NCBI GenBank assembly: GCA_965224675.1 | Contig: CBDDAA010000004.1 | Span: 930,001-994,000, forward strand | DNA: 64,000 nucleotides | From: UBA7957 sp965224675 | GTDB taxonomy: Bacteria; Pseudomonadota; Gammaproteobacteria; Granulosicoccales; Granulosicoccaceae | Reading direction: 5' to 3' | Shown: piece by piece, positions 1-8,450 of the stretch | How the letters are laid out: the number at the start of each line of letters is the position of its first letter | Position numbering within the stretch: the first letter of the stretch is position 1 | The notes under the pieces: generated by a model | Databases searched by the model: none | Told to the model about the DNA's origin: nothing | Seen by the model: only the letters and a program-made list of their open reading frames with translations | Translations under genes and position numbers: made by a program

Positions 1-293
1 TCACGTTTTTTAGAACCACTCATGCCTGAACAATCTTCCCCTTTGAAATAAATTGAGCCTTGTGTGGGGGGGAGGATTCCAGCGATCATCCTGCCTATAG
101 TGGATTTTCCACAACCTGACTCACCCACAAGTCCGACTACTTCACCTTTTGCCATTTTGATATCAACGCCATCTACTGCATATACAGTTTGTTCAGAGAG
201 GTTTGCACCTAAACGGGCAGCGATCTTACCCGCCATATCCAGCCGTTGGGCAAAGTGTTTGCTGAGTGCACGTGTTTCAATTATCGCCGTCAT
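1..293 (-). CDS. Peptide-type ABC transporter ATP-binding protein, OppF/DppF-like (partial, 3' end outside window)
   Basis: Only the first 97 codons lie in the window; the gene continues past position 1. The Walker A motif GESGCGKST is visible near residues 57-65. It follows a stretch typical of the second ATPase of Opp/Dpp systems, in which the core starts after a longer N-terminal extension. The ATG at 293-291 overlaps the stop codon of the upstream ATPase gene by 4 bp (ATGA), so the two are translationally coupled. As a family member it would hydrolyse ATP on the cytoplasmic face to drive import of peptides or similar solutes. The substrate cannot be told from the sequence. Confidence 0.9.
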   Translation of the reverse strand, partial: MTAIIETRALSKHFAQRLDMAGKIAARLGANLSEQTVYAVDGVDIKMAKGEVVGLVGESGCGKSTIGRMIAGILPPTQGSIYFKGEDCSGMSGSKKR

Positions 294-1285
294 GATTCGT
301 TACCGTCTGTCATCGGATGAAAGCAGCGACATTGGCGACTGTGTTCTATTTGGTACATCTGCGGTGTTTTCAGGCACAAACTGTCAGCCCGGTTACAACG
401 ACCTTTAAAGGCACAACCCGGGGGTAAATTAAGCAATGAAGGAGTCATACCCGGTATTTGCTTTAATCGTTTACCATGGGCTGTCTGACCGCTTGGAACT
501 GAGCCGATTAATCCATGAGTATAGGGATGCATCGGTGTATCTATAACCTCCCGCGTAGGGCCTGTTTCCACAATTCGTCCTGCATACATCACACAGATCT
601 TGTCTGCCAGACCTGCAATAACCGAAAGATCATGGGTAATCCAGATGAGCGCCGTGCCCGTGCTTTTGCAAAGTTTTTGTGCTTCATGCAAAATCTGGGA
701 TTGTATGGTTACGTCAAGTGCTGTTGTGGGTTCATCAGCGATGATTAAATCGGGTTTGTTGAGAAATGCAATGGCAATGGCAACACGCTGGCGCATACCG
801 CCGGAGAGTTGATGGGGGTAGCTCAAAATGCGTTCATCGGGTGCGGGTATGCCGACCTGATGCAGTGCATCAATACAACGTTGGAGAGCCTTTTTGCGAC
901 TGACCCTGGCATGTGCCGTGACCGCTTCAATCATTTGTGTATCAATGCGCAACACGGGGTTTAGTGTCATCATCGGGTCTTGGAATATCATGGCTATCCG
1001 GTTACCGCGCAATGATCTTAACCGGCTTTGTCGAGCCTTGCTTATATCTTCACCGCAATACTTTATTGTACCCGCCACGATGCGACCGGGGGCGTCAACA
1101 AGCCCAATGATTGAAAAGCCGGTGACTGATTTTCCGGAACCCGATTCGCCAACCAGACCAAGGACTTCACCTTTATTTACAGAAAACCGGACATCATCCA
1201 CTGCTTTGACCACACCTTCTTTTGTAAAAAAATGAGTCCTTAAACCATCGATTTGCAATACCGGGACACTATTGATTAACGTCAT
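290..1285 (-). CDS. Peptide-type ABC transporter ATP-binding protein, OppD/DppD-like
   Basis: 331 residues, the usual length for the first ATPase of an Opp/Dpp/Nik importer. Walker A GESGSGKS lies near residue 46, the ABC signature LSGGMRQR near residue 160, and Walker B with the catalytic Glu (LIIADEPTTALD) follows. The C-terminal region has the oligopeptide/dipeptide extension with the PPGCAFKGRC cysteine motif seen in this subfamily. It overlaps the permease gene upstream by 4 bp and the second ATPase downstream by 4 bp, so all five genes form one operon read on the minus strand. The transported solute is unknown. Confidence 0.95.
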   Translation of the reverse strand: MTLINSVPVLQIDGLRTHFFTKEGVVKAVDDVRFSVNKGEVLGLVGESGSGKSVTGFSIIGLVDAPGRIVAGTIKYCGEDISKARQSRLRSLRGNRIAMIFQDPMMTLNPVLRIDTQMIEAVTAHARVSRKKALQRCIDALHQVGIPAPDERILSYPHQLSGGMRQRVAIAIAFLNKPDLIIADEPTTALDVTIQSQILHEAQKLCKSTGTALIWITHDLSVIAGLADKICVMYAGRIVETGPTREVIDTPMHPYTHGLIGSVPSGQTAHGKRLKQIPGMTPSLLNLPPGCAFKGRCNRADSLCLKTPQMYQIEHSRQCRCFHPMTDGNES

Positions 1286-2205
1286 TTTTGCAGCCTGGGA
1301 TTAAGAATGTCACGTAGCTGATCACCAACAAGATTAATACTGACAATAGTGAGCAGCAAGGCAATGCCAGGGAAAAAGCTGATCCAATATCGACCCGACA
1401 GCATGTAATCAAAACCATTGGCTATAAGTAGACCCAGTGATGGCTCAGTTTGTGGTAATCCTAAACCTAGAAAGGATAAGGTCGCCTCCAGTGCGATGGC
1501 ATGCGCGGTTTGAACTGTGCCGACCACAATGAGCGGTGCCAGACAATTGGGCAGGATATGCGAGAACAAAATACGTGAATGGCTTAGCCCAAGACAGGCC
1601 GCTGCATCCACATATTCTTTACCCCGTTCAACCAGTGCGATACCGCGAACTGTTCTGGCATAATAAGCCCATTGCACAATGATCAGGGCAATAATGATTT
1701 TATCCACACCTTTGCCGAGGATGGCAACGAGGATCAATGCAACCAATATGGCAGGAAAAGACAACTGAAGATCCACAATACGCATGATGAAGGCGTCTGT
1801 GCGACCGCCAATATATGAGGCGAATAAGCCGATGATGGTGCCAACAGCAAGTGCAATAATGCCACTGGCAACACCTACAGCGAGTGAAATTCGCAGTCCA
1901 TAGAGTATTGCGCTTAACAGATCACGGCCAGCGCCATCGGTGCCGAGCCAAAAAGTCCAGCCATCAAAATGTTTTGTGCCCGGTGGCATGCGACTGTCGA
2001 GTATGCTTACCTGAGAAAGATCATAAGGGTTTTGCGGCACTAACCAGGGTGCGAAAAGGGCCAGTAGAATGATTGTTAACAAAGCAACTAATGCGAACAG
2101 CGCAATACGGCTTTCACGAAAATCAGCGGCAAGTCTGCTCAGAGGCGTTTCAATACGAACGGACGGTAATGCCATTTTGGGCGGGTTATTGCTCTCACTG
2201 GTCAT
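1282..2205 (-). CDS. ABC transporter permease, DppC/OppC-like
   Basis: 307 residues with an N-terminal membrane segment (about residues 35-55) preceded by the short OppC_N-type extension. Five further hydrophobic segments follow, with the inner-membrane EAA-like loop (YVDAAACLGLSHSRILFSHILPN) that contacts the ATPases. The motif LEATLSFLGLGL is typical of DppC/GsiD permeases. It overlaps the neighbouring permease and ATPase genes by 4 bp on each side. With the DppB-like partner it should form the inner-membrane channel of the importer. Confidence 0.94.
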   Translation of the reverse strand: MTSESNNPPKMALPSVRIETPLSRLAADFRESRIALFALVALLTIILLALFAPWLVPQNPYDLSQVSILDSRMPPGTKHFDGWTFWLGTDGAGRDLLSAILYGLRISLAVGVASGIIALAVGTIIGLFASYIGGRTDAFIMRIVDLQLSFPAILVALILVAILGKGVDKIIIALIIVQWAYYARTVRGIALVERGKEYVDAAACLGLSHSRILFSHILPNCLAPLIVVGTVQTAHAIALEATLSFLGLGLPQTEPSLGLLIANGFDYMLSGRYWISFFPGIALLLTIVSINLVGDQLRDILNPRLQK

Positions 2206-3179
2206 TGTCCACGACCCCCCAGGCGTACTCGTGGATCGAGCACGGAATAGAGAATATCCACGATAAGATTAATAACGACAAAAAAAACAACAATAATAAT
2301 CAAGTAGGCGACAATCACGGGTCTGTCGAGTTGTTGGATGCTGTCGATAAGCAGCTTACCCATGCCGGGCCAGGCAAAAATGGTTTCAGTCACCACAGAA
2401 AAAGCGATCAATGCGCCAAACTCCAAGCCCATAACTGTTATTACGGGGATTAGGATGTTTTTCAGTAGATGCACAAGAACAATACGGCTCTCGCTTAGCC
2501 CTTTAGCACGCGCATATTTAATATAATCTTGCTGTATGGCTTCACGGGTTCCTGCACGGGTAAGCCGGATGGTCAGGGAAACCTTTAACAGGGCCAGATT
2601 AGTCGCGGGTAAAATCAAATGACGCAAACCGTCCAGTGTGAACAAGCTTGAGGTTATGCCGAGAAAGGTAGCGGTTTCACCACGCCCGGTTGATGGTAAC
2701 CAGCCGAGCATCACTGCAAACACCATCATCATCATCAGTCCGACCCAGAACGTAGGCAGGCTAAATCCCATGATGGATACAGTCATTATGATTTTTGAAA
2801 TTTTAGCGTTTGGGCGTAAGCCGGCATAGATTCCCAGAGGAATACCAATAACAATTGCCAGTGCCAGAGCGGTAAATGCCAGTTCCAGGGTTGCTGGCAT
2901 ACGCGATATAATCAGTTTGAGTGCAGATGTACCAAAAATAAAGGAATTACCGAGGTCGCCGGTTGTCGCCCCTTTGATAAAATACCAAAATTGTTCCCAT
3001 ATCGGTTTATCAAGGCCAAGGCCGCGGATTGTTTGTTCGATCTCCTGCTCGGTCATTTCAGGATTGACCAGCATATCCACCGGGTCGCCAACGATATTCA
3101 CGCCAAAAAAAACGATCACCGCCATGGTTATAACGACAACTATGGACTGTAACAGGCGCCTTATGATATAGGCGGACAT
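2202..3179 (-). CDS. ABC transporter permease, DppB/OppB-like
   Basis: 325 residues. It starts with the classic MSAYIIRRLLQSIVVV segment of DppB/GsiC permeases and has six predicted membrane segments and the EAA loop (YIKYARAKGLSESRIVLVHLLKN). The conserved region around FAWPGMGKLLIDSI near the C-terminus supports the family. It is the first gene after the substrate-binding protein gene, separated by 91 bp that hold a strong hairpin. It is probably co-transcribed but expressed at a lower level than the binding protein. Confidence 0.94.
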   Translation of the reverse strand: MSAYIIRRLLQSIVVVITMAVIVFFGVNIVGDPVDMLVNPEMTEQEIEQTIRGLGLDKPIWEQFWYFIKGATTGDLGNSFIFGTSALKLIISRMPATLELAFTALALAIVIGIPLGIYAGLRPNAKISKIIMTVSIMGFSLPTFWVGLMMMMVFAVMLGWLPSTGRGETATFLGITSSLFTLDGLRHLILPATNLALLKVSLTIRLTRAGTREAIQQDYIKYARAKGLSESRIVLVHLLKNILIPVITVMGLEFGALIAFSVVTETIFAWPGMGKLLIDSIQQLDRPVIVAYLIIIVVFFVVINLIVDILYSVLDPRVRLGGRGQ

Positions 3180-3232
3180 AGGTTTATTTTTTCAGCTTCA
3201 AGGGCGGCAGTCCGGTATACGCAGATGATAAA

Positions 3233-3261
3233 GGCCGACTTGCCAATTTGGTAAGTCGGCC
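3233..3261 (-). promoter_or_regulatory. Intercistronic hairpin between binding-protein and permease genes
   Basis: The arms GGCCGACTT and AAGTCGGCC are perfect complements, and CCAA/TTGG extends the stem inwards after one mismatch, leaving almost no loop. It sits 10 bp after the stop codon of the substrate-binding protein gene and 54 bp before the next gene, with no T-run. Such hairpins behind ABC binding-protein genes usually protect the upstream mRNA or partly attenuate read-through, giving excess binding protein. That role is inferred from position. Confidence 0.65.
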
Positions 3262-3270
3262 AACATATGG

Positions 3271-4854
3271 CTAGTTACTTTGAACACCCATACCCAGGGT
3301 GCGCTCATCAGTGCGTGACTTGTATGTGATACCTTTTTTTGCAGCCCAGGTATTCACCTGATAATGCAATGGGATAATCGCGCCATCTTCGATGGCCATT
3401 TCTGTGGCTTTAGCTAATAGATTGGCTCGTTTTTCATCATCAACGGTTGCCAATGCATCCTCTATTATTGTGTCAACTGCAGCATTGGAATAACGCCCCC
3501 TGTTTGCAGTTCCAAACCCGCGCTCTTTATCATAGGTGTGTATAAGCGACTTAAGCGGAGAAGAAGGCTCTCCGGTGCCTGCGCCCCAGCCGACAAGAAC
3601 CAGACTGAACTCAGGTGTTTTACCAGGACCGCCCCGAGAGGCGCGTTTAAAATAAACCGAGCGCGGCATGGTAACCACTTCTGTTTCTATGCCCACCCGG
3701 GTAAGGAATTGCGCGATGGCTTCGGCTATTTTTGCATCATTGATGTAGCGATCATTAGGTCCATGGATTGTCAATTTGAAGCCATCAGCAACGCCGGCTT
3801 CTGCTAATAATTTTTTCGCACCTTCAGGATCATATGCGACAGGTTTTAACTGACTGGATATGCCAAAAAAACCTTCTGGCAGCAGTTGTCCTGCTGCAAT
3901 AGCGACACCCTCCATGACACGCTCAACAATGGCTTCACGGTTGATTGCTTTGGAAATCGCCATTCTGACCCGCGGGTCTTTTAAGGGATTTTTGATTTTA
4001 CTGCCATCTTTTGCGCTTACAAACGGAGAGTCGTCCCGAAACTGGTCGATATGCAGATAAATAACACGATTTGAAACGCCTTGTGACAGTTGGATTTTAT
4101 CATTACCCTTGAGTGTTTCAATATCGGCTGTCGGTACACCTTCGATGATGTCAACGTCACCGGCCAACACTGCTGCAACACGGGATGGGCCGGATTTTAT
4201 GGGCTTGAAAGTAATTTTGTCCCATTTTGGTTGACCGCCCCAATGGGCATCGTTTTTAATGACAACAATTCGATCACCTGGAACATATTCGCTGAATTTG
4301 TAAGGCCCTGTGCCAATGGTGGCTTTACCCGAGTTGTAGTCTTCGGTTGTTGCATCCGTACCATTTTCACTGGAGATGATAGAGAATGTTGAAAGGTCGT
4401 TTGGCATTAAGGGGTAGGGGCGTTCAGTTTTTATTTGAAGTGTGTGGTCATCGATGATGGAAAAGGTTTTGCCCTTGATGTAACCGGCGAAACTGGCGGG
4501 ACTGTTGGGAACACTGGGTGCGCGTTCGATGGTAAAAACAACGTCCTCAGCGGTAAACGCTGAACCATCATGAAACTTTACACCTTCACGCAGCTTTATC
4601 TCCCAGGTTGTGTCATCGAGCGGCTTCCATGAGACCGCCAGGCCGGGCATGTGGCGCTGGTTTTCGTCATTAAGAATGAGGCTTTCAAATATGTGTGATA
4701 CCAGTGAGTTGTTGGGGGTCAGATTATGAAAGTGTGGATCAATTGAGGTTGGTTCAGATGCCAGACCAATGGTCAGATCCGCAGCGGGTACTGGAGTTGC
4801 CAATGCCAGCACTGTAGCCGCGATAGCGGCGGAAAATAGTTTTTTCCTATACAT
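3271..4854 (-). CDS. ABC transporter substrate-binding protein, family 5 (DppA/OppA type)
   Basis: 527 residues from the ATG at 4854. That start has a good ribosome site (AGGAG, 8 bp upstream); an in-frame TTG 30 bp further upstream has none. A Sec signal peptide (MYRKKLFSAAIAATVLALATPVPAA) would be cleaved before ADLTIGL. The mature part has the SBP family 5 pattern: LASEPTSIDPHFHN near the start, then the LREGVKFHDGSAFTAEDVVFT block that marks extracellular solute-binding family 5. It should bind the solute in the periplasm and hand it to the two permeases downstream. The ligand class (peptide, opine, glutathione, others) is not determinable here. Confidence 0.93.
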   Translation of the reverse strand: MYRKKLFSAAIAATVLALATPVPAADLTIGLASEPTSIDPHFHNLTPNNSLVSHIFESLILNDENQRHMPGLAVSWKPLDDTTWEIKLREGVKFHDGSAFTAEDVVFTIERAPSVPNSPASFAGYIKGKTFSIIDDHTLQIKTERPYPLMPNDLSTFSIISSENGTDATTEDYNSGKATIGTGPYKFSEYVPGDRIVVIKNDAHWGGQPKWDKITFKPIKSGPSRVAAVLAGDVDIIEGVPTADIETLKGNDKIQLSQGVSNRVIYLHIDQFRDDSPFVSAKDGSKIKNPLKDPRVRMAISKAINREAIVERVMEGVAIAAGQLLPEGFFGISSQLKPVAYDPEGAKKLLAEAGVADGFKLTIHGPNDRYINDAKIAEAIAQFLTRVGIETEVVTMPRSVYFKRASRGGPGKTPEFSLVLVGWGAGTGEPSSPLKSLIHTYDKERGFGTANRGRYSNAAVDTIIEDALATVDDEKRANLLAKATEMAIEDGAIIPLHYQVNTWAAKKGITYKSRTDERTLGMGVQSN

Positions 4855-4940
4855 TGTGTATGCTCCTGTTGTTTTATTAGTCAACTTTTTTTATCAGCTT
4901 ATCATCTATATATACATAGTTAAAGCGTTGCCGCCATGCG

Positions 4941-4965
4941 CCTGTGATATAGTGTGAATCACAGG
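4941..4965. promoter_or_regulatory. Operator-like palindrome in the divergent promoter region
   Basis: CCTGTGAT-N9-ATCACAGG is a perfect 8-bp inverted repeat between the divergent binding-protein gene and the zinc hydrolase gene. The 25-bp span and dyad symmetry suit a dimeric repressor (for example of the GntR or LacI type) or a short hairpin. The half-sites resemble CRP half-sites, but the spacing (TGTGA-N11-TCACA) does not fit CRP. No regulator gene lies next to it. Confidence 0.4.
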
Positions 4966-4967
4966 TC

Positions 4968-5063
4968 GGCCGTATAAAATCAAGCTGTATTTTATTAGAT
5001 CGGTGACTAATCGATGCCAATTGGTCTTGCTTGATTTTCAAATTTACCCACGGATATACGGCC
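4968..5063. repeat. Nested inverted repeats, long hairpin with one bulge
   Basis: Two adjacent left arms (GGCCGTAT at 4968-4975 and AAAATCAAGC at 4976-4985) pair with two right arms (GCTTGATTTT at 5029-5038 and ATACGGCC at 5056-5063). The right arms are separated by 17 unpaired bases. The fold could form in the leader RNA of either divergent gene, or in DNA. I cannot match it to a known riboswitch. Confidence 0.45.
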
Positions 5064-5106
5064 ATCGATTACTTTGCTCAACATCAACTATTGAGGAGGC
5101 AATACG

Positions 5107-6069
5107 ATGCCAGCACCTTCTATTGTGAATGAATATCCGATTGAATTGATGCCTCCCGATATCCAGGCTTATGCTAAGGGTAATTTCGGATTGCCCTATG
5201 TGATGGCGTTCGACTCAGGGTATAGCGGCCCTCACATAATGATAAGTGCCCTTGTGCATGGTAACGAGTTATGTGGCGCTATTGCACTGGACTGGCTTTT
5301 GCAAAACAGCGTGCAACCTTTAAAGGGTAAACTAACCTTGGTATTTGCCAATGTAGCGGCTTTTGAACAGTTTGATTCTGCTGATCCTTTTGCATCCCGC
5401 TATGTGGATCAGGATTTTAATCGTGTCTGGTCTGAACAGCAGCTCGATTCAAAAAATGTCAGTGTTGAGTTAACCCGTGCCCGAGAGCTGCGACCACTGA
5501 TAGCAACGGTAGATCGATTGTTTGATATCCATTCCATGCAATCTTCTTCACCGCCGATGATGATATGTGGGCCGCATGCCAAGGGTCGTGATTTCGCACG
5601 GGAAGTGGGTGTGCCTGAACTTGTGGTGGCCGATAAGGGGCATTCTGAGGGCACGAGAATGCGCGACTTTGGTGCTTTTGCTGACAAAGACAGTGAGAAA
5701 AATGCCTTGCTGATCGAATGCGGACAACACTGGGATAAATCTGCGGCCGAGCTGGCAATCGATTCATGCTTGCGATTGCTTCGCACACAGGGAATAGTCG
5801 ATCAGCGCTTTGGTGGCGATCGAGCGCAGAGCATTACTATACGTCAAAAACTGGTCGAAGTGACAGAGGCAGTAACCATTCTTTCAGATTTGTTCAAATT
5901 TACCCAGGCGTTTGTGGGTGGCGAAATCATCGAAAAACAAGGAACTGTGATTGGTTTTGATGGTGATAATCCAGTGAAAACTCCTTATGACGATTGCGTT
6001 TTGATCATGCCTACCAAACGTACCTACAAAGGCCAGACAGCGGTGCGACTGGGGCGGTTTGTGAATTAA
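5107..6069 (+). CDS. Succinylglutamate desuccinylase/aspartoacylase-family zinc hydrolase (M14-like)
   Basis: 320 residues. The zinc-binding HGNE (His51, Glu54) and the third ligand His142 in DIHSM are present, as is the DFNRVW motif with Arg106. This is the arrangement of the AstE/ASPA branch of the M14 carboxypeptidase fold. Members remove acyl groups from N-acylated amino acids. It starts 7 bp after a strong ribosome site (GAGGAGGC). It is divergent from the peptide-type importer and may act on a solute brought in by it; this is inference from position. Two downstream genes also handle acyl or amine groups (NAT, RidA). Confidence 0.85.
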   Translation: MPAPSIVNEYPIELMPPDIQAYAKGNFGLPYVMAFDSGYSGPHIMISALVHGNELCGAIALDWLLQNSVQPLKGKLTLVFANVAAFEQFDSADPFASRYVDQDFNRVWSEQQLDSKNVSVELTRARELRPLIATVDRLFDIHSMQSSSPPMMICGPHAKGRDFAREVGVPELVVADKGHSEGTRMRDFGAFADKDSEKNALLIECGQHWDKSAAELAIDSCLRLLRTQGIVDQRFGGDRAQSITIRQKLVEVTEAVTILSDLFKFTQAFVGGEIIEKQGTVIGFDGDNPVKTPYDDCVLIMPTKRTYKGQTAVRLGRFVN

Positions 6070-6246
6070 CAATTAACCTCAATTATCGATTGGCAATGTC
6101 CTGACGATGGTTATTGTCAGTTAATCATATAGTGGACCTTGATAACAGTAATAAGCCAATCATGGTATTTTTATAGCACCCTGGAGACAGCTTTTTTTAA
6201 GGCTCGTTATACACATGGTTTAAATCTATCTTGGGTCAGTAATATA

Positions 6247-7032
6247 ATGAAAGTAGAAAGATACCTGCGAAGAATAGGCTGTGAGCATATCGATGAGGCA
6301 ACCGTTGATACGCTGGTGCAACTACATGTTGCACATATGGTTCGTGTGCCTTTTGAAAACCTGGATATAGCCTTGGGCCGATCAATCGAATTATCTTTGC
6401 CGCTCATGTATAAAAAAATTGTCGAACAGAAACGCGGAGGGTTTTGTTATGAGTTAAATGGATTATTTTGCTGGTTACTGCGCGAGCTTGGTTTTAAAAC
6501 AGACATGCTTGCGGCACAGGTATTTAAAGGAGGCAATGCAGGTTTGGCATTTTCTCATATGTTGCTTTTCGTCGATGCAGGTGAGCGATTTGTAGTGGAT
6601 GTTGGATTTGGTGATTCGTTTATCAAACCGATTGTGTTGGATGATAAAATCCAAAGGCAAAATGAGTATGACTATCAGCTATCTTTCAGTAAAGATGAAA
6701 TAACGTTGTTTCGGGGTCTAAGTGATTCTGAATTAATGCCGAAGTACCGTTTTTCGTTAATTCCCTGCGAGCTTGATGATTTCAAGCCTATGTGCCATTA
6801 TCAGCAGACATCTCCCCATTCTACATTTACACAAAGGTTCATTTGTTCCCGTGCAACTACCCAGGGGCGAGTCACTTTGTTCGGTAACCGACTAATCAAG
6901 GCTGATGATAAGGATGTAACCGAATTGAGCATTATGAGTGAAGAGCAGTATCGAGGAATTTTAAGGGATAATTTTCAAATGGAATTGCCAAGCGATGTAC
7001 GAGTGACAAAGCTGTTGCAAAAGCTTGATTAA
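6247..7032 (+). CDS. Arylamine N-acetyltransferase
   Basis: 261 residues from the ATG at 6247, close to the usual NAT length of 260-280; the reading frame is open 36 codons further upstream but that part has no NAT similarity. The catalytic Cys-His-Asp triad is visible: Cys67 in RGGFCYE, His104 in FSHML, Asp118 in VDVGFGD. The family moves the acetyl group of acetyl-CoA to arylamines, hydrazines or related amines in the cytoplasm. It lies 177 bp after the zinc hydrolase gene and 26 bp before the RidA gene, so it may belong to one transcription unit. The physiological substrate is unknown. Confidence 0.9.
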   Translation: MKVERYLRRIGCEHIDEATVDTLVQLHVAHMVRVPFENLDIALGRSIELSLPLMYKKIVEQKRGGFCYELNGLFCWLLRELGFKTDMLAAQVFKGGNAGLAFSHMLLFVDAGERFVVDVGFGDSFIKPIVLDDKIQRQNEYDYQLSFSKDEITLFRGLSDSELMPKYRFSLIPCELDDFKPMCHYQQTSPHSTFTQRFICSRATTQGRVTLFGNRLIKADDKDVTELSIMSEEQYRGILRDNFQMELPSDVRVTKLLQKLD

Positions 7033-7058
7033 ATCAATTGGTATAGGAGGTATTAAAA

Positions 7059-7445
7059 ATGCCAATCAGACAACACAACCCAGCAACATTATATCCCCAA
7101 TACCGAAATTACAGTCACGCGATTGAGGTAAGTGGTGATTCCCGGATATTGTATATCAGTGGACTCAATGGATATTTTGAGGATGGAACGACGATGCCAA
7201 AATCATTTAAGGAGCAAGGGGAGCTTATCTGGCAACATATAGGATCAATCCTGAATTCTGCAACTATGGAGTATAGCAATATTATCTCTTTGCGAACTTA
7301 TTTGGCAAACCCGGATGATGATGAGGAAAATGTTCAATTAAGGATGAAATACCTGGGTGATAATCGGCCGGCGTTGACGGTAATTTGCTGTCAGTTGCTG
7401 GAACCCGGTTGGAAGTTGGAGATTGAAGCGATAGCCGCCATATGA
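7059..7445 (+). CDS. RidA/YjgF-family protein (enamine/imine deaminase-like)
   Basis: 128 residues, typical for a single RidA domain. The order of conserved blocks fits: ILYISGLNG near residue 30, then NIISLRTYLAN, RPALTVICCQLLEPGWKLEIEAIAAI at the C-terminus. The Arg of RidA proteins that binds the carboxylate is in the usual segment, but the final motif is a variant (Cys-Cys instead of the usual Val-x-V). The ribosome site TAGGAGG is 7 bp upstream. RidA relatives hydrolyse reactive enamines or imines made by PLP enzymes. Its position between NAT and an EamA gene suggests amine handling. Confidence 0.86.
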   Translation: MPIRQHNPATLYPQYRNYSHAIEVSGDSRILYISGLNGYFEDGTTMPKSFKEQGELIWQHIGSILNSATMEYSNIISLRTYLANPDDDEENVQLRMKYLGDNRPALTVICCQLLEPGWKLEIEAIAAI

Positions 7446-7532
7446 TCCGCTATGCATACGGGTCGATTGTATTTTGTTTACGCAAAAATTCATTACCGTT
7501 TTACTGACGATATTGAAAAACTGAATAAAATC

Positions 7533-8414
7533 ATGAATACAATACTCTACAGCTCAACGGTAATAATCTGGGGCACCACCTGGCTGGCCATTTATTGGCA
7601 ACTTGGTGATGTGCCTGTGGTTGTTTCAGTCTTTTACCGCTTTGCTTTGGCGGCTCTGCTGTTACTGCCACCGCTTCTATTATTCAAAAAAGATCGTATA
7701 ACCCGGTTCAGTGATCATCGCTACCTGTTTCTGTTGGGTGCCTGTCTGTTCTGCTTTAACTTTATCTGTTTTTACAATGCGACCCGATATATTCCGAGCG
7801 GATTAGTATCGGTAATCTTTTCATTGGCAACCGTTTATAACGCGATAAACAGTCGTATTTTTTTTGCTGAAAAAATTCCAGGCAACGTCATTCTCGCTGC
7901 GGCGATTGGTTTTTCAGGTCTGGTTTTATTGTTCTGGAATGAAGTTCAGAGTCAAAATGAAGTGACAGCGCTCATCCCCGGTATTGCGCTTGCCGCACTG
8001 GGTACCTTGTTTTTCTCCTTCGGAAATATGTTATCACGCAGAAATAGTCAGGCGGGTATTTCACCGATGACAGCCAATGCATGGGGGATGTTTTATGGCA
8101 GCTTAATCCTTTTGCTAATTATTACTTTATCTCAAACGCCCTTTGTTGTACCTACGGATGGTCGATATTTTTCTGCACTGATCTATCTGAGTGTATTCGG
8201 TTCCATCATTGCATTTACAACCTACCTTTCTCTGATTGTACGTATCGGTGCAAACCGGGCAGCCTACGCGACTGTGATGTTTCCGGTAATAGCCCTGTCG
8301 CTATCGACGATCTACGAAGGCTACTCCTGGGTTTGGACGAGTTATACCGGACTTGTTTTTATTCTGCTTGGAAATGTGCTGATTAACTACAAGCCGAAGG
8401 TTGAAGTTAATTGA
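7533..8414 (+). CDS. EamA-family (DMT superfamily) transporter
   Basis: About 293 residues with ten hydrophobic segments in two EamA repeats. It begins MNTILYSSTVIIWGTTWLAI, the usual EamA N-terminus with WGTTW. I chose the ATG at 7533; the open frame extends to 7452 but the extra 27 codons are hydrophilic and unlike the family. EamA members export amino acids or other small metabolites. The stop codon lies in a short sequence (AAGTTAATTGAGA) that recurs at 14361, so the last codons may derive from a repeat insertion. Confidence 0.88.
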   Translation: MNTILYSSTVIIWGTTWLAIYWQLGDVPVVVSVFYRFALAALLLLPPLLLFKKDRITRFSDHRYLFLLGACLFCFNFICFYNATRYIPSGLVSVIFSLATVYNAINSRIFFAEKIPGNVILAAAIGFSGLVLLFWNEVQSQNEVTALIPGIALAALGTLFFSFGNMLSRRNSQAGISPMTANAWGMFYGSLILLLIITLSQTPFVVPTDGRYFSALIYLSVFGSIIAFTTYLSLIVRIGANRAAYATVMFPVIALSLSTIYEGYSWVWTSYTGLVFILLGNVLINYKPKVEVN

Positions 8415-8450
8415 GAATGGCCCCTAACACTAGCGCGATTCAAGGCATGT

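Noticed and set aside
3233..3261. Rho-independent terminator of the importer operon
   Set aside because: There is no T-run on the transcribed side, and the downstream genes clearly belong to the same operon.
4941..4965. CRP binding site
   Set aside because: The half-sites TGTGA and TCACA are present but separated by 11 bp instead of 6.
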